The notes below the pieces were generated by a model. It was not told the origin of the DNA, searched no databases, and worked only from the letters and a program-made list of their open reading frames with translations. Source: Dickeya undicola (GTDB lineage: Bacteria > Pseudomonadota > Gammaproteobacteria > Enterobacterales > Enterobacteriaceae). Taken from it: a DNA stretch of 64,000 nucleotides. This document shows positions 8,358-19,602 of the stretch, piece by piece (the first letter of the stretch is position 1; every line of letters begins with the position of its first letter). Both the position numbers and the translations under genes were made by a program. The DNA is taken from assembly GCF_000784735.1 (NCBI RefSeq), contig NZ_JSYG01000033.1:46506-110505 (forward strand). The letters are read 5' to 3'.

Positions 8358-10001
8358 ATGTCGAATAAACCGTTCTATTACCAAGATCCGTTTCCATTAG
8401 CGAAGGATAAAACTGAATATCGCTTAATCAGCAGCGATTTTGTTTCCGTTAGCCAGTTTGAAGGCCAGGATATTCTCAAAGTCGACCCACAAGGGCTGAC
8501 GCTGTTGGCTCAGCAGGCATTCCACGATGCCTCTTTCCTGCTGCGCCCCTCCCACCAGCAACAGGTCGCCGATATCCTGCTTGACCCACAAGCCAGCGAA
8601 AACGACCGTTATGTTGCGTTGCAATTCCTGCGCAACTCCGAAATCGCCGCCAAAGGCATTCTGCCAACCTGTCAGGATACCGGCACCGCCATTATCGTCG
8701 GCAAGAAAGGCCAGCGCGTCTGGACCGGCGGCAACGACGCCGAAGCGCTGTCACACGGGGTGTACAACACCTTTATCGAAGACAACCTGCGTTACTCCCA
8801 AAACGCCGCGCTGGACATGTACAAAGAGGTCAATACCGGCACTAACCTACCGGCACAGATCGACCTCTACAGCACCGAAGGCGACGAGTACAAATTCCTG
8901 TTCGTCACCAAAGGTGGCGGTTCCGCCAACAAGACCTATCTGTACCAGGAAACCAAAGCGTTGCTGTCGCCGGGTAAACTGAAAAACTACCTGGTAGAAA
9001 AAATGCGCACGTTGGGTACAGCGGCCTGCCCGCCGTATCACATTGCCTTCGTCATCGGCGGCACATCGGCGGAAACCAACCTGAAAACCGTCAAACTGGC
9101 CTCTACTCGCTATTACGACGAACTGCCGACCGAAGGCAACGAACACGGCCAGGCGTTCCGCGATGTGGTGCTGGAACAGGAATTGCTGGAAGAAGCCCGT
9201 AACCTGGGATTGGGTGCACAGTTCGGCGGCAAATATTTTGCCCACGATGTGCGCGTAATTCGCCTGCCGCGTCATGGTGCCTCCTGCCCGGTCGGCATGG
9301 GGGTATCCTGTTCAGCAGACCGTAACATCAAAGCCAAGATCAACCGTCAGGGCATCTGGCTGGAACAGCTGGAAACCAACCCCGGCAAATACATTCCGGA
9401 ACACTTGCGTCAGGCTGGTGAAGGCGAAGTGGTGCGCATCGACCTGAATCGCCCAATGGCCGACATTCTCAAGACGCTGTCGCAGTACCCGGTGTCCACC
9501 CGCCTGTCGCTCAACGGCACCATCATCGTGGCGCGTGACATTGCGCACGCCAAGCTGAAAGAGCTGTTGGACAACGGCGGCGAACTGCCGCAATACGTGA
9601 AAGATCACCCGATCTATTACGCCGGACCGGCCAAAACGCCAGAAGGTTATGCCTCTGGTTCGCTCGGCCCCACCACTGCTGGCCGTATGGACTCCTACGT
9701 TGATCTGCTGCAATCCCACGGCGGTAGCATGATCATGCTGGCCAAAGGCAACCGCAGCCAGCAGGTGACCGATGCCTGTCATAAACACGGCGGTTTCTAC
9801 CTCGGCAGTATCGGTGGTCCGGCCGCCATTCTGGCGCAAAACAGCATCAAGAGTCTGGAGTGTGTGGAATACCCGGAACTGGGTATGGAAGCTATCTGGA
9901 AAATCGAAGTGGAAGACTTCCCAGCCTTCATTCTGGTGGATGACAAGGGTAACGATTTCTTCCAGGTGATCCAGTCGCAGAAATGCACCCGCTGCGGCTA
10001 A
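8358..10001 (+). CDS. fumA: class I fumarate hydratase
   Basis: The 547-residue product matches the iron-sulphur class I fumarases (FumA/FumB, 548 residues). It interconverts fumarate and malate in the citric acid cycle. The three Cys ligands of the oxygen-sensitive 4Fe-4S cluster are present: Cys105 in [10 protein letters not shown], one in AACPPYH and one in GASCPVGMG. It is a single-gene unit, with an upstream spacer of more than 400 bases and a strong hairpin terminator after it. Whether it behaves like the aerobic FumA or anaerobic FumB cannot be told from sequence; I use fumA because only one copy is visible. Confidence 0.93.
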   Translation: MSNKPFYYQDPFPLAKDKTEYRLISSDFVSVSQFEGQDILKVDPQGLTLLAQQAFHDASFLLRPSHQQQVADILLDPQASENDRYVALQFLRNSEIAAKGILPTCQDTGTAIIVGKKGQRVWTGGNDAEALSHGVYNTFIEDNLRYSQNAALDMYKEVNTGTNLPAQIDLYSTEGDEYKFLFVTKGGGSANKTYLYQETKALLSPGKLKNYLVEKMRTLGTAACPPYHIAFVIGGTSAETNLKTVKLASTRYYDELPTEGNEHGQAFRDVVLEQELLEEARNLGLGAQFGGKYFAHDVRVIRLPRHGASCPVGMGVSCSADRNIKAKINRQGIWLEQLETNPGKYIPEHLRQAGEGEVVRIDLNRPMADILKTLSQYPVSTRLSLNGTIIVARDIAHAKLKELLDNGGELPQYVKDHPIYYAGPAKTPEGYASGSLGPTTAGRMDSYVDLLQSHGGSMIMLAKGNRSQQVTDACHKHGGFYLGSIGGPAAILAQNSIKSLECVEYPELGMEAIWKIEVEDFPAFILVDDKGNDFFQVIQSQKCTRCG

Positions 10002-10018
10002 GCTGTCATTATTGATCC

Positions 10019-10045
10019 AAGGGCGGCGCTTGCCGCCCTTTAGTT
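10019..10045 (+). terminator. intrinsic terminator of fumA
   Basis: GGGCGGC (10021-10027) and GCCGCCC (10032-10038) form a perfect stem around GCTT, followed by TTTAGTTT. It lies 20 bases after the fumA stop. Confidence 0.85.
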
Positions 10046-10186
10046 TGTACGCTCTCAATGCCTATCGCGGTTATCCGCACCACGCTTCTATTCCAATCAT
10101 TATTTGATGTATTTTTAATGCAACTTATAGCTATCCTTAGCTGCCCACCATAAAATAGCGCCAGATTCAGCGTCAGCGAGGCAACT

Positions 10187-11059
10187 ATGCGCGAAATACA
10201 AGATTTAATCTGCTATCAACACATGCCGGTATGGAACAGCAGCACGCTGCCAGCGGCATTTCAGGAAAAACACAACACCAAAGAAGGCACCTGGGCAAAG
10301 CTACATATTTTAAAAGGCGAGCTGACTTTCGACCTGCTGACAGAGCAGGGCGACACCAAAGAACGCTTCCACTTCTCGCCACAACAGCAACCACCCTACA
10401 TTGAACCACAGTGCTGGCATCGCATCGTCTCGTGTTCAGACGATCTGGAATGCCAGTTGGGGTTTTACTGCACGGCAGAAGACTATTACCACAAAAAATA
10501 TGCACTGACGCGCACCCACTCGGAAGTGATCAACGCGGTGCGTTATGTGCAGCCGGGAAACGCGCTGGATCTGGGCTGTGGCGGCGGGCGCAACGCGCTC
10601 TATCTGAACCTGAAAGGGTTTGACGTCGCCGCCTGCGACAAGAACGTCATGAGCATTGATAAGCTCAATAGCATCATCGCCGATGAGCCGCTCAGCCGGA
10701 TTGAGGCGTTCGTCCACGACATCAATCAGGCCGATATCCGTCACCAGTACGATTTCATCCTGTCGACAGTGGTGTTCATGTTTCTGGAGCGAGCTCGCAT
10801 CCCGGCGATCATCAGCAATATGCAGGAGCACACCGTCGCCGGAGGCTATAACCTGATCGTCGCCGCCATGTCCACCGACGATTTCCCCTGCCCGATGCCG
10901 TTCTCATTCACCTTCGGGCACAACGAGTTGCACGACTATTACCGTGACTGGGACATCGTGAAATACAACGAGGATGTGGGAGAACTGCACAAAACCGACG
11001 CCAACGGCAACCGCATCAAACTGCGTTTTGCCACACTGCTGGCACGGAAACCCGCCTGA
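10187..11059 (+). CDS. tehB: TehB-type SAM-dependent methyltransferase (tellurite resistance)
   Basis: The 290-residue product has two parts. Residues 1 to about 95 form a cupin-like DUF1971 domain and the remainder is a class I methyltransferase, with the SAM-binding motif LDLGCGGG at residues 127-134. This fused form matches the longer TehB proteins such as that of Haemophilus. TehB uses S-adenosylmethionine to methylate or detoxify tellurite and selenite. No tehA gene is adjacent. The gene stands alone between fumA and ribB and ends at a hairpin. The natural role in a plant-associated bacterium is not clear. Confidence 0.88.
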   Translation: MREIQDLICYQHMPVWNSSTLPAAFQEKHNTKEGTWAKLHILKGELTFDLLTEQGDTKERFHFSPQQQPPYIEPQCWHRIVSCSDDLECQLGFYCTAEDYYHKKYALTRTHSEVINAVRYVQPGNALDLGCGGGRNALYLNLKGFDVAACDKNVMSIDKLNSIIADEPLSRIEAFVHDINQADIRHQYDFILSTVVFMFLERARIPAIISNMQEHTVAGGYNLIVAAMSTDDFPCPMPFSFTFGHNELHDYYRDWDIVKYNEDVGELHKTDANGNRIKLRFATLLARKPA

Positions 11060-11078
11060 ACCTGACACCTGAAAGCAT

Positions 11079-11100
11079 CAGGGCCGGAAAACCGGCCCTG
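11079..11100. terminator. hairpin between tehB and ribB
   Basis: CAGGGCCGG (11079-11087) pairs with CCGGCCCTG (11092-11100) around AAAA. It lies between convergent genes and may serve both, though there is no strong U-run on either strand. Confidence 0.6.
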
Positions 11101-11130
11101 AAGGAACAAGCGTCAACGGCGCGCTGATAA

Positions 11131-11784
11131 TCAGCTGGCTTTACGCTCAGCCGCCTGACGGTAAGCCACCAAATCCTCGATGGTCAGTACTGGCATATCG
11201 TGCTGCTTCGCAAATGCGATCACTTCCGGGGCGCGGGCCATAGAGCCATCGTCATTGGTCAGTTCGCACAGCACGCCGAACGGTTTGAACCCCGACAGAC
11301 GCATCAAATCCACCGTGGCTTCGGTATGACCACCGCGCGCCAGCACGCCGCCCGGCTGCGCACGCAGCGGGAACACATGACCAGGGCGGTTGAGGTCGCT
11401 CGGGCGAGCATCATCGGCAATCGCCGCACGCACCGTGGTCAGGCGATCCGAGGCGGACACACCTGTGGTAACGCCTTCGGCGGCTTCAATCGTGACGGTG
11501 AACGCGGTCTGATAATGGCTGGAGTTGTGTTCCACCATCATCGGCAGTTCCAGCTTTTGACGGCGCTCTTCGGTGAGGCACAGACACACGATGCCACTGC
11601 CGTGACGAATGGTCAGCGCCATCTGCTCAACGGTCATGGTTTCGGCCGGGAAAATCATGTCACCTTCATTTTCCCGGTCTTCATCGTCCAACACCATCAC
11701 GCCACGGCCGTGACGCAACGCATCCAGCGCACGTTCAACACGTTCAGCGGGAGTACCAAATTCTGAAAGTAAAGTCTGATTCAT
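11131..11784 (-). CDS. ribB: 3,4-dihydroxy-2-butanone-4-phosphate synthase
   Basis: The 217-residue product matches RibB over its full length. Signature residues for the metal and ribulose-5-phosphate site are visible: [10 protein letters not shown] near the N terminus, and [10 protein letters not shown] and GHTEATVDL later. It converts ribulose 5-phosphate to the four-carbon precursor of riboflavin. It is transcribed alone, and its leader contains an FMN riboswitch (11911-12067), which explains its control by flavin supply. This enterobacterial arrangement, monocistronic ribB behind an RFN element, is well established. Confidence 0.97.
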   Translation of the reverse strand: MNQTLLSEFGTPAERVERALDALRHGRGVMVLDDEDRENEGDMIFPAETMTVEQMALTIRHGSGIVCLCLTEERRQKLELPMMVEHNSSHYQTAFTVTIEAAEGVTTGVSASDRLTTVRAAIADDARPSDLNRPGHVFPLRAQPGGVLARGGHTEATVDLMRLSGFKPFGVLCELTNDDGSMARAPEVIAFAKQHDMPVLTIEDLVAYRQAAERKAS

Positions 11785-11910
11785 GGTAAAAAAACCTCAT
11801 TATTAATATGGATTACCAGAATCAGGGCGAACTTGAGGAGTCGTCTTTGCACTGAGAAACAGCAGCAAAAACGCAAAAATAACGCGTGCAGGCGCAAACC
11901 TGTCAGAAAC

Positions 11911-12067
11911 CGTTACTCTCTCCCATCCGGACTATTACCGTCGGCCCCGGAATTGCACCGGATCTGCTGACCTCAAACGATCTTGTCTGAGCGCTCGCGG
12001 GCTTCCAGCTGGCTTGATAGCGCAAACTGGTTTACCGCCGGTGGGGAATTACGCCCCGCCCTGAGAA
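11911..12067 (-). promoter_or_regulatory. FMN riboswitch (RFN element) in the ribB leader
   Basis: Read on the minus strand, the segment opens with CTCAGGGCGGGGC and closes with GGATGGGAGAGAGTAACG, the conserved ends of the RFN aptamer. Between them are the conserved internal parts, including CCCACCGGCGGTA and GCCGACGGT. FMN binding to such RNAs reduces ribB expression by blocking translation or causing termination. The distance of about 125 bases to the ribB start leaves room for the expression platform. Confidence 0.95.
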
Positions 12068-12230
12068 TAAGCAGGGTTACTATAGCGCTAACCAGAAGGA
12101 CGGGCAATCTCTAACCCCGCTTATGGATCGCAAAATTCATCGTATGAAAATCACTTTTTGTTTATACCGCGTCAGTCAGGCATTACACTTGAGTCATATC
12201 GCCATTCGTCAAACCGTTCAGGAAAGCGTC

Positions 12231-12515
12231 ATGATTGACCCGAAAAAATTAGAGCAGATCGCCCGTCAGGTACAGGAATCCATGCCGAAAGGCATCCGTG
12301 AATTTGGCGAGGATGTAGAGAAGAAAATCCGTCAAATATTGCAATCACAGCTGGGCAAGCTGGATTTGGTTAGCCGCGAAGAGTTTGATGTGCAGACCCA
12401 GGTATTGCTGCGCACTCGCGAGAAGCTGGCACTGCTGGAACAGCGACTGAGCGCGCTGGAAGCAAAAGCCGCAGGCAACGAACCAGCACAACAGCCGCCA
12501 GCCGACCCGCAATAA
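12231..12515 (+). CDS. ubiK: ubiquinone biosynthesis accessory factor UbiK
   Basis: The start ATG at 12231 follows CAGGAAAGCGTC; the longer frame from 12123 has no comparable site. The 94-residue product is mostly helical: an amphipathic N-terminal segment ([16 protein letters not shown]) and a C-terminal coiled coil ([20 protein letters not shown]), as in UbiK (YqiC, BMFP family). UbiK forms a complex with UbiJ that supports aerobic coenzyme Q synthesis and binds lipids. It is a single gene, convergent with the yjeH-like gene and separated from it by a hairpin. ubiK lying near ribB is typical of Enterobacterales. Confidence 0.92.
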   Translation: MIDPKKLEQIARQVQESMPKGIREFGEDVEKKIRQILQSQLGKLDLVSREEFDVQTQVLLRTREKLALLEQRLSALEAKAAGNEPAQQPPADPQ

Positions 12516-12528
12516 TGCTCGTCAGCAC

Positions 12529-12549
12529 GACAGGGCTCATCGCCCTGTC
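12529..12549. terminator. hairpin between ubiK and the yjeH-like gene
   Basis: GACAGGGC (12529-12536) and GCCCTGTC (12542-12549) form a perfect 8-bp stem around TCATC, between convergent genes; likely bidirectional. Confidence 0.65.
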
Positions 12550-12554
12550 TGTTG

Positions 12555-13808
12555 TCAGTCTGCCGTCACCATTTCACGTCTGGCAGGCAGTATCAGCCAT
12601 AACACCGCCAGCATCCCCAATGCATACAACGACTTCCAGCCGAGCGTCAGCAACAGCGCGGCGCACAGTATGCTACCGATGATCGCCATTACACGAGAAC
12701 GCCCACGTAGCAGACGCCACCCCGCCAGCATACACAGCAGATAAATCAAAATGAAAATACCGTTGGCGTAAACAATCAGTTCGGACAGCGGCAGGTTCAA
12801 CCAGTAAATGATCAGACAGCAGATCAGGCAACAAGCCACCACCAGTGACAACGCATTCACTGGCGTGCGCGACGCCGATAACTGCGCCAGACGGCTCTCT
12901 TCTGGTGCCTGTGACCACACCAGCCGGGCAAAGCCCTGAGTATAGATATTCACGCTGGCAAAACAGGCGAGGTAACCCACAATGCAGGCCAGCCATAATG
13001 CATGATCACCGAATAAACGCACCACAATACCGGGCAAAGAAGCAGTAGCCGCCTGATGAGGGCCATAAGCCCCGAAATGCAGTACTGCGACGGTACAACC
13101 CCAATAAACGGCACCAGCCAGCAACATACCGATCAATAACGCGCGGGGAAAATCCCGCTCGGGCGATTTGAACTCCGTCGCCAGATGGGCAAAAGCCTCC
13201 AGCCCGACGAAGCACCAGAACATCACCGCCAGCGCATCCAGCATCTTCGCGCCGTTGATATCCGCCAACGCAGGCCACGGAATCTGGGAGGGTTCAATCC
13301 GGCCCTGCCACCAGATCGCTGCCACCAGCAACACCACCAGCAGCGCAATCAGCGTCTGTACCGTAGCGCTGGAACCGGCACTGCGCATTCCCAGCAGCCA
13401 AATCACAGCCAGCGTCAGCAACTGCACCAACAGCAGGCCGCCAGCATGGAGGCCAAAAGCCGCCTGCCAAAAACCGGCCGCAATTTGCATTGCCGCAGGC
13501 AAACCGACCGGGATAACAGACAAGAACAACCAGCCGGTGACCCTCGCCAGCTTCGGGCCAAACGCCAACCGAACAAAATGCGCCGCACCACCCGCATTCG
13601 GAAAGTGTCGCCCCAGCGACGCAAAAGCGATGGCAATCGGAAATACCAGCGCAATCAGCAACGGCCAGGCCCACAGGCTATCGCCCCTCGCTTGCTCCGA
13701 CACCAGCGCGGGCACGGCAAATACGCCGGTCCCCAGCAATGAGGTCGACAACAACCCGATGCCCTGCACCAGCCCCAACTCCTGTTTTAATGTATTGCTG
13801 CCGTCCAC
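12555..13808 (-). CDS. yjeH: L-methionine/branched-chain amino acid exporter (YjeH-like)
   Basis: This 417-residue membrane protein of the APC amino acid transporter superfamily matches YjeH (418 residues) in length and motifs, including the N-terminal GLVQGIGLLSTSLLGTGVF. YjeH exports L-methionine and branched-chain amino acids and so relieves their accumulation. About twelve membrane helices are expected. The gene is single, convergent with ubiK. In E. coli yjeH lies near groES, so this location is different, and a paralogue with another substrate cannot be excluded. Confidence 0.82.
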   Translation of the reverse strand: MDGSNTLKQELGLVQGIGLLSTSLLGTGVFAVPALVSEQARGDSLWAWPLLIALVFPIAIAFASLGRHFPNAGGAAHFVRLAFGPKLARVTGWLFLSVIPVGLPAAMQIAAGFWQAAFGLHAGGLLLVQLLTLAVIWLLGMRSAGSSATVQTLIALLVVLLVAAIWWQGRIEPSQIPWPALADINGAKMLDALAVMFWCFVGLEAFAHLATEFKSPERDFPRALLIGMLLAGAVYWGCTVAVLHFGAYGPHQAATASLPGIVVRLFGDHALWLACIVGYLACFASVNIYTQGFARLVWSQAPEESRLAQLSASRTPVNALSLVVACCLICCLIIYWLNLPLSELIVYANGIFILIYLLCMLAGWRLLRGRSRVMAIIGSILCAALLLTLGWKSLYALGMLAVLWLILPARREMVTAD

Positions 13809-13928
13809 TGTTTACACCTTGTCGCCAGTCGGCGCGCCTCTCACCTTGCACCGAAATACTGAATGTGAACGCCGCCAGGACGATCACGGGGATAGTAAAA
13901 TCACAACAAAAGTAGAATCACAATAAAA

Positions 13929-13956
13929 GTAAAAGCCTCCGCGGACGGAGGCTTTT
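13929..13956 (-). terminator. intrinsic terminator of zipA
   Basis: AAAAGCCTCC (13931-13940) pairs with GGAGGCTTTT (13947-13956). Read on the minus strand, the stem is followed by a T-rich run. It lies about 80 bases after the zipA stop. Confidence 0.8.
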
Positions 13957-14036
13957 GAACACTATAAGAATTAACAACACACTCGCCGTTATTAGCCCTG
14001 GGGGCTGTTTATTTCAAGTGCGATTCGTTCCGAGTG

Positions 14037-14996
14037 CTATTGGCCTTGAATATCATTAGCCTTGAGTACTGCTCGGATACGGGCTTTATAGGCTTCCACT
14101 TTCTGTGGTGTCACCAGACGGCGTTCGTCATCCAGCACCACACCGCCGACATCATCAGCGATACGCTGAGCCGACTGCAGCATCAGCTTGAAATTCTGGC
14201 TGGCATCGCCGTAAGACGGCACCATCATGAAAATCGACACGCCCGGCGTAGTGAACTCGGACATCGCTTCCACATTGAAAGAGCCGGGTTTGACCATGTT
14301 AGCCAGGCTGAACAGCACTGGACCACTCCCCGCCGGATTGACGTGACGGTGGAAAATGTTCATTTCGCCGAACTGGAAACCGGACTGCAACACGCTTTGC
14401 AGCAACAATTCACCGCCGATCACGCCACCCTGATGAGCCGCTACATGCAACACCAGCACCGCTTCCTGCTGAGGTTCAGGTTCATGCTGCGCAGATTGTG
14501 CGACCACCGGTGCCTCAGACACTGCCGGTTCAGGTTGCCGTGCATACGTTGCTGACTCAGTCTCGTCGACCATACGCGACGTCGGTTCAGAGATCGGCTG
14601 CGATTGCTGATACGGGGGAACGGGCTGAGGCTCTGCACGCGGCGCGGCAGGCTGAACGGGGGGACGCAGAGGCGCTTGCGGCTCAACGTCATCCAGCAAG
14701 GGATCATAGCCCGCAGGCTCCTGCCCGAAGGACGGCGCTGAACGCTCGCCCGAAGGCGCATAGTTGCCATGCGAAGGATTCTGCTGACCGCGAGAATGCG
14801 TTACCCGCACCTCACCGACCCCTTCGTCAAGCTCTTCCAACGGGGCGTCATCACGCTTTGGCTTCAAACGTTTTACCGGACGATCGCGGAAAAGGGACGA
14901 GCGCTCCTTACGGCTTGTCCAAAGACCATGCAGTAACAGTGCTATAATTGCGATCGCGCCAACAACAATCAAGATCAGACGCAGGTCCTGCATCAT
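14037..14996 (-). CDS. zipA: cell division protein ZipA
   Basis: The 319-residue product has the ZipA layout: one N-terminal membrane helix ([20 protein letters not shown]), a basic segment, a long Pro/Gln/Glu-rich linker to about residue 180, and a C-terminal FtsZ-binding domain. ZipA tethers FtsZ to the membrane during divisome assembly. The start may be at 14996 or the next Met codon at 14993. It is divergent from cysZ, as in other Enterobacterales. The linker is the least conserved part and was not used for identification. Confidence 0.95.
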   Translation of the reverse strand: MMQDLRLILIVVGAIAIIALLLHGLWTSRKERSSLFRDRPVKRLKPKRDDAPLEELDEGVGEVRVTHSRGQQNPSHGNYAPSGERSAPSFGQEPAGYDPLLDDVEPQAPLRPPVQPAAPRAEPQPVPPYQQSQPISEPTSRMVDETESATYARQPEPAVSEAPVVAQSAQHEPEPQQEAVLVLHVAAHQGGVIGGELLLQSVLQSGFQFGEMNIFHRHVNPAGSGPVLFSLANMVKPGSFNVEAMSEFTTPGVSIFMMVPSYGDASQNFKLMLQSAQRIADDVGGVVLDDERRLVTPQKVEAYKARIRAVLKANDIQGQ

Positions 14997-15218
14997 TGCT
15001 ATCCCAGTTATTCCAATACGTTGCCACTACGGCAAATACACATACCTCTAACTGTATTTGCCTGTGTACCCAAGTGCAAGTCTGGGCACCAGTTTATGAT
15101 AATAAAGATCAACAGCGGGCATTTTTTTGCCGTTTTTTCATGCAAATCGCAACTAGCCAGCTGAAAATCATCCCGATATGATGCCGTAACCTGCACATCA
15201 TAGGGTGAGAACAGCACC

Positions 15219-15989
15219 ATGTCTTATACGCAACACCTTGATCCCAAACACAGCGGCCTGCATTACTTTCTCAAAGGCTGGCAACTTCTTTCACTGCCTG
15301 GCATCCGCCGTTTTGTCATTCTTCCCATGCTGGTTAATATCCTGCTGATGGGCGGTGCCTTCTGGTGGCTGTTCCGCCAGCTCGGCACCTGGATACCTCA
15401 ATTGATGACCCATGTACCGGACGGGCTTCAGTGGCTGAGCTACCTGCTCTGGCCGCTGGTGACCCTCTCCGTGCTGCTGGTGTTCAGCTATTTCTTCAGC
15501 ACCATCACTAACCTGATTGCCGCGCCGTTCAACGGCCTGCTAGCGGAACAGCTGGAAGCCCGTCTGACCGGCCAGCCGTTACCGGCCAGTGGCATCCTCG
15601 ATATCGCCAAAGACGTCCCCCGCATCATGCGGCGCGAAATTCAAAAACTGGCCTATTATTTACCGCGAGTACTGGTGTTGCTGTTGCTGTATTTCGTACC
15701 AGGCATTGGCCAGACGGTCATTCCGGTGGTGTGGTTCCTGTTTGGTGCCTGGATGCTCGCAATCCAGTACTGCGACTACCCGTTCGACAACCACAAAGTC
15801 GGTTTTTTAGCCATGCGCCAGGCACTACGGCAGAACAAACTGGCTAATTTACAGTTTGGTGCGTTGATCAGCCTGTGTACCATGGTGCCGTTGCTAAATC
15901 TGCTGATCATGCCGGTGGCCGTTTGCGGCGCGACAGCCTTATGGGTAGATCGTTACCGCCATCTGTCTAACACGCTGCACCGAAACTGA
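15219..15989 (+). CDS. cysZ: sulfate transporter CysZ
   Basis: The 256-residue product matches CysZ in length and in the pattern of hydrophobic helices and conserved segments (for example [20 protein letters not shown]). CysZ imports sulfate across the cytoplasmic membrane for cysteine synthesis. The start ATG follows AGGGTGAGAACAGCACC. It precedes cysK by 160 bases in the conserved zipA-cysZ-cysK order, placing sulfate uptake next to the last step of cysteine synthesis. An inverted repeat lies shortly after the stop. Confidence 0.95.
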   Translation: MSYTQHLDPKHSGLHYFLKGWQLLSLPGIRRFVILPMLVNILLMGGAFWWLFRQLGTWIPQLMTHVPDGLQWLSYLLWPLVTLSVLLVFSYFFSTITNLIAAPFNGLLAEQLEARLTGQPLPASGILDIAKDVPRIMRREIQKLAYYLPRVLVLLLLYFVPGIGQTVIPVVWFLFGAWMLAIQYCDYPFDNHKVGFLAMRQALRQNKLANLQFGALISLCTMVPLLNLLIMPVAVCGATALWVDRYRHLSNTLHRN

Positions 15990-16030
15990 ACGGAAAGCCG
16001 ACTACGCTACGATGTTCTATAACTGGATAT

Positions 16031-16051
16031 TGAGGAAAATATATTTCCTCA
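16031..16051. repeat. inverted repeat in the cysZ-cysK spacer
   Basis: TGAGGAAA (16031-16038) is followed by ATATA and the reverse complement TTTCCTCA (16044-16051). It could be a weak hairpin after cysZ or an operator upstream of cysK. I cannot assign it to CysB. Confidence 0.45.
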
Positions 16052-16150
16052 GAACATATCGATATAGCGATTCTTTACTTCACTGGCTGTCCCGAATGAG
16101 TATTCTCTTTAAGGTTCGCAAAAATTTCATACAGCTATTAAGGACGGGCT

Positions 16151-17119
16151 ATGAGTAAGATCTACGAAGACAATTCTTTCACTATCGGCCATACGCCGCT
16201 GGTTCGTCTGAATCGCATCGGCAATGGGCGTATTCTGGCTAAGGTGGAGTCACGTAACCCGAGCTTCAGCGTGAAATGCCGTATCGGTGCCAACCTGATT
16301 TGGGATGCCGAAAAACGTGGCGTGCTGAAACCCGGTGTTGAACTCGTAGAGCCGACCAGTGGTAATACCGGTATCGCACTGGCCTATGTGGCAGCCGCGC
16401 GTGGCTACAAACTAACATTGACCATGCCGGAAACCATGAGCCTTGAGCGCCGTAAACTGCTCAAAGCGCTGGGTGCCAATCTGGTGCTGACCGAAGGTGC
16501 CAAAGGCATGAAGGGCGCGATCGCCAAAGCCGAAGAGATCGTGGCCAGTGACCCACAGCATTACCTGCTGCTGCAGCAGTTCAGTAACCCGGCCAACCCG
16601 GAAATTCACGAGAAAACCACCGGCCCGGAAATCTGGGAAGACACCGACGGCGAAGTCGATGTTTTTATTGCCGGTGTGGGCACCGGTGGCACGCTGACCG
16701 GCGTTAGCCGTTACATCAAAAACACCAAGGGTAAAGCCATCACCTCTGTTGCCGTTGAGCCAACCGACTCACCGGTCATCACCCAGGCGCTGGCTGGCGA
16801 AGAAATCAAACCCGGCCCGCACAAGATTCAGGGGATCGGTGCCGGTTTCATTCCCGCCAACCTGGACCTGAAACTGGTCGATCGCGTTGAGCGCGTTACC
16901 AACGAAGACGCTATCCACACCGCCCGCCGTCTGATGGAAGAAGAAGGCATTCTGGCTGGCATTTCTTCGGGTGCAGCGGTAGCCGCCGCCCTGAACCTGC
17001 TGAAGGAAGAGGAATTCGCCAACAAAACCATCGTGGTGATCCTGCCTTCTTCTGGCGAACGTTACCTCAGCACGGCATTGTTTGCTGATCTGTTCACCGA
17101 ACAGGAACTGCAGCAGTAA
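16151..17119 (+). CDS. cysK: cysteine synthase A
   Basis: The 322-residue product matches O-acetylserine sulfhydrylase A. The PLP-binding Lys42 sits in [13 protein letters not shown], and the substrate loop [12 protein letters not shown] and the PLP-phosphate loop ([10 protein letters not shown]) are present. It makes cysteine from O-acetylserine and sulfide, and binds serine acetyltransferase. The start follows TTAAGGACGGGCT. A strong terminator follows, separating it from ptsH. In E. coli it is controlled by CysB; no CysB site can be defined by eye here. Confidence 0.97.
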   Translation: MSKIYEDNSFTIGHTPLVRLNRIGNGRILAKVESRNPSFSVKCRIGANLIWDAEKRGVLKPGVELVEPTSGNTGIALAYVAAARGYKLTLTMPETMSLERRKLLKALGANLVLTEGAKGMKGAIAKAEEIVASDPQHYLLLQQFSNPANPEIHEKTTGPEIWEDTDGEVDVFIAGVGTGGTLTGVSRYIKNTKGKAITSVAVEPTDSPVITQALAGEEIKPGPHKIQGIGAGFIPANLDLKLVDRVERVTNEDAIHTARRLMEEEGILAGISSGAAVAAALNLLKEEEFANKTIVVILPSSGERYLSTALFADLFTEQELQQ

Positions 17120-17152
17120 GTTTTGGCTTGTCGCATATGTAATTTAAAAGTT

Positions 17153-17180
17153 AAAAAAGCACCCTGAAGGGTGCTTTTTT
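17153..17180 (+). terminator. intrinsic terminator of cysK
   Basis: AAAAAAGCACCC, loop TGAA, and GGGTGCTTTTTT form a perfect stem with a T-run, 34 bases after the cysK stop. Confidence 0.9.
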
Positions 17181-17527
17181 GTGGCCGAGTTCAAACTTTC
17201 TGTTACTTACACATTGCTTTTCAGGGTCAGGTTTAGTATTTAACCGAACAATTATTTTGATGCGTGAAATTAATATCCGTCGAGCCCCCCACATACGGAT
17301 ATCATTCCAGTGACATGAAGCAGCACGGCCGGACGCTTCATCATCGCGGGATCAACAGCACGGGGCATGTCGACGTTAACCAGGGGTAAGCGCACACCGT
17401 TTTCCTCAACCGCGCATCCCGGCCTGTCCTGACCCATTCAGGGCAACCAAACAGGCTAAAGTTCAGTACATACACTAAACTTTAGTTCCACAACATGAAC
17501 CTAATCCAACAAGTTGGGGAAAACAGA
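17181..17527 (+). promoter_or_regulatory. ptsH upstream control region
   Basis: A 347-base spacer without a gene. It must hold the promoters for ptsH-ptsI-crr. An inverted repeat CTAAAGTT (17456-17463) and AACTTTAG (17478-17485), with a 14-base spacer, lies about 45 bases before the ptsH start. The leader TAGTTCCACAAC and the ribosome site GGGGAAAACAGA resemble those of E. coli. I could not define CRP or Cra sites with confidence. Confidence 0.55.
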
Positions 17528-17785
17528 ATGTTCCAGCAAGAAGTAACGATTACCGCACCGAATGGCCTGCACACTCGTCCCGCCGCACAGTTCGTAAAAG
17601 AAGCTAAAGGATTCACCTCCGAAATCACCGTTACCTCCAACGGCAAAAGCGCCAGCGCCAAAAGCCTGTTCAAACTGCAAACCCTCGGTCTGACTCAGGG
17701 TACTGTAGTCACTATTTCCGCCGAAGGTGAAGACGAGCAGCAAGCGGTTGAACATCTGGTTAAACTGATGGCTGAGCTTGAGTAA
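17528..17785 (+). CDS. ptsH: phosphocarrier protein HPr
   Basis: The 85-residue product matches HPr exactly in length, with the phosphorylated His15 in NGLHTRPAA and Ser46 in ASAKSLFKL. HPr takes phosphate from enzyme I and passes it to sugar-specific enzyme II proteins. The ATG at 17528 is preceded by GGGGAAAACAGA; the longer frame from 17495 is not needed. It is the first gene of ptsH-ptsI-crr, 48 bases before ptsI. Confidence 0.98.
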   Translation: MFQQEVTITAPNGLHTRPAAQFVKEAKGFTSEITVTSNGKSASAKSLFKLQTLGLTQGTVVTISAEGEDEQQAVEHLVKLMAELE

Positions 17786-17833
17786 AACGGCCCGCTCTCT
17801 TTAGTGAACATCAGAATCAAGTAAGGTAGGGTT

Positions 17834-19561
17834 ATGATTTCAGGCATATTAGTATCACCGGGTATTGCTTTTGGTAAGGCGCTGCTACTGAAAGATGACG
17901 AGATTGTCGTCAACCGGAAAAAAATCTCTGCAGACCAGGTCGATCAGGAAATCGAACTCTTCCTGAGCGGTCGCGCCAAAGCCTCAAAGCAGCTGGAAGC
18001 TATCAAGCAAAAAGCAGCTGAAACGCTGGGGCCAGAGAAAGAAGCCATCTTCGAGGGGCATATCATGCTGCTGGAAGATGAGGAGTTCGAGCAGGAAATC
18101 ATTTCCCTGATTAAAGACGACCACGCGTCCGCGGACGCGGCGGCGTTTTCCGTCATCGAGACACAGGCGAAAGCGCTGGAAGAACTGGATGACGAATACC
18201 TGAAAGAACGCGCCGCAGACATGCGCGACATCGGCAAGCGCCTGCTGAAAAACATTCTGGGCCTGCACATCGTCGACCTGGGCGACATCCAGGACGAAGT
18301 GATTCTGATTGCCAAGGATCTGACCCCGTCCGAAACCGCGCAGCTGAACCTGAACAAGGTGCTGGGTTTCATTACCGATATCGGCGGACGGACGTCCCAT
18401 ACATCGATCATGGCGCGCTCTCTGGAGCTGCCAGCCATCGTAGGCACCACCGATGCCACCCTGAAAATCAAGAACGGTGATTTCATCATTCTGGACGGGG
18501 TAAACAACAAGATTTACCAAAATCCTGATCAAGCCACCATTGACCAGCTCAAGGCGGTTCAGGAACAGTACAACACTGAAAAATACGAACTCGCCAAACT
18601 GAAAGATCTGCCGGCCATCTCGCTGGACGGTCATGAAGTGGAAGTGTGCGCCAACATTGGCACCGTGCGCGATATCGCTGGTGCTGAGCGTAACGGCGCA
18701 GAAGGCGTGGGCCTGTATCGCACCGAATTCCTGTTCATGGACCGCGATGCCCTGCCGACCGAAGAAGAGCAGTTCCAGGCTTATAAAGCCGTCGCGGAAG
18801 CGATGGGTGCTCAAGCAGTGATCGTGCGTACCATGGACATCGGCGGCGACAAAGACCTGCCGTACATGGACCTGCCGAAGGAAGAGAACCCGTTCCTTGG
18901 CTGGCGTGCGATTCGTATCTGTCTTGATCGCAAAGAAATTCTGCATTCGCAGCTGCGCGCTATTCTGCGTGCGTCCGCGTTTGGCAAATTGCGCATCATG
19001 TTCCCGATGATCATCTCGGTAGAAGAAGTGCGCACGCTGAAAGCCGAACTGGAGATGCTCAAAAGCCAGTTGCGTGCGGAAGGCAAAGTGTTCGACGAAA
19101 CCATTGAAGTCGGCGTAATGGTAGAAACCCCGGCCGCGGCGGCCATCGCCCACCATCTGGCGAAGGAAGTTGACTTCTTTAGTATTGGGACAAATGACTT
19201 AACCCAGTATACTCTGGCGGTAGATCGTGGGAACGAGCTGATTTCTCATCTCTATAACCCAATGTCTCCGGCCGTGTTGACCCTGATCAAGCAGGTAATC
19301 GACGCTTCACATGCCGAAGGCAAGTGGACAGGCATGTGCGGTGAACTCGCTGGCGACGAGCGTGCTACACTACTGCTGCTGGGGATGGGTCTGGATGAGT
19401 TCAGCATGAGTGCCATCTCGATTCCTCGCATCAAGAAAATTATTCGCAATGCCAACTACGAAGATGCGAAAGCGCTGGCGGAGCAGGCATTAGCCCAGCC
19501 GACAGCAGAAGAGTTAAGCAGTCTGGTAAGCCGGTTCATTAAAGAAAAGACGCTTTGCTGA
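17834..19561 (+). CDS. ptsI: PTS enzyme I
   Basis: The 575-residue product matches enzyme I in length. The phosphorylated His is in [15 protein letters not shown] and the PEP-binding domain contains the [11 protein letters not shown] signature. It starts sugar uptake by taking phosphate from phosphoenolpyruvate and passing it to HPr. It lies between ptsH and crr in one operon; the crr gene starts 41 bases after its stop. Confidence 0.98.
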   Translation: MISGILVSPGIAFGKALLLKDDEIVVNRKKISADQVDQEIELFLSGRAKASKQLEAIKQKAAETLGPEKEAIFEGHIMLLEDEEFEQEIISLIKDDHASADAAAFSVIETQAKALEELDDEYLKERAADMRDIGKRLLKNILGLHIVDLGDIQDEVILIAKDLTPSETAQLNLNKVLGFITDIGGRTSHTSIMARSLELPAIVGTTDATLKIKNGDFIILDGVNNKIYQNPDQATIDQLKAVQEQYNTEKYELAKLKDLPAISLDGHEVEVCANIGTVRDIAGAERNGAEGVGLYRTEFLFMDRDALPTEEEQFQAYKAVAEAMGAQAVIVRTMDIGGDKDLPYMDLPKEENPFLGWRAIRICLDRKEILHSQLRAILRASAFGKLRIMFPMIISVEEVRTLKAELEMLKSQLRAEGKVFDETIEVGVMVETPAAAAIAHHLAKEVDFFSIGTNDLTQYTLAVDRGNELISHLYNPMSPAVLTLIKQVIDASHAEGKWTGMCGELAGDERATLLLLGMGLDEFSMSAISIPRIKKIIRNANYEDAKALAEQALAQPTAEELSSLVSRFIKEKTLC

Positions 19562-19602
19562 TACCGCTGTGCTGACCCAATATTAATGCTTAGGAGAAAA
19601 TC

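Noticed and set aside
17984..19156. 390-codon minus-strand ORF in ptsI
   Set aside because: It is fully antisense to ptsI, whose identity is certain; the product is low-complexity Phe/His/Gln-rich.
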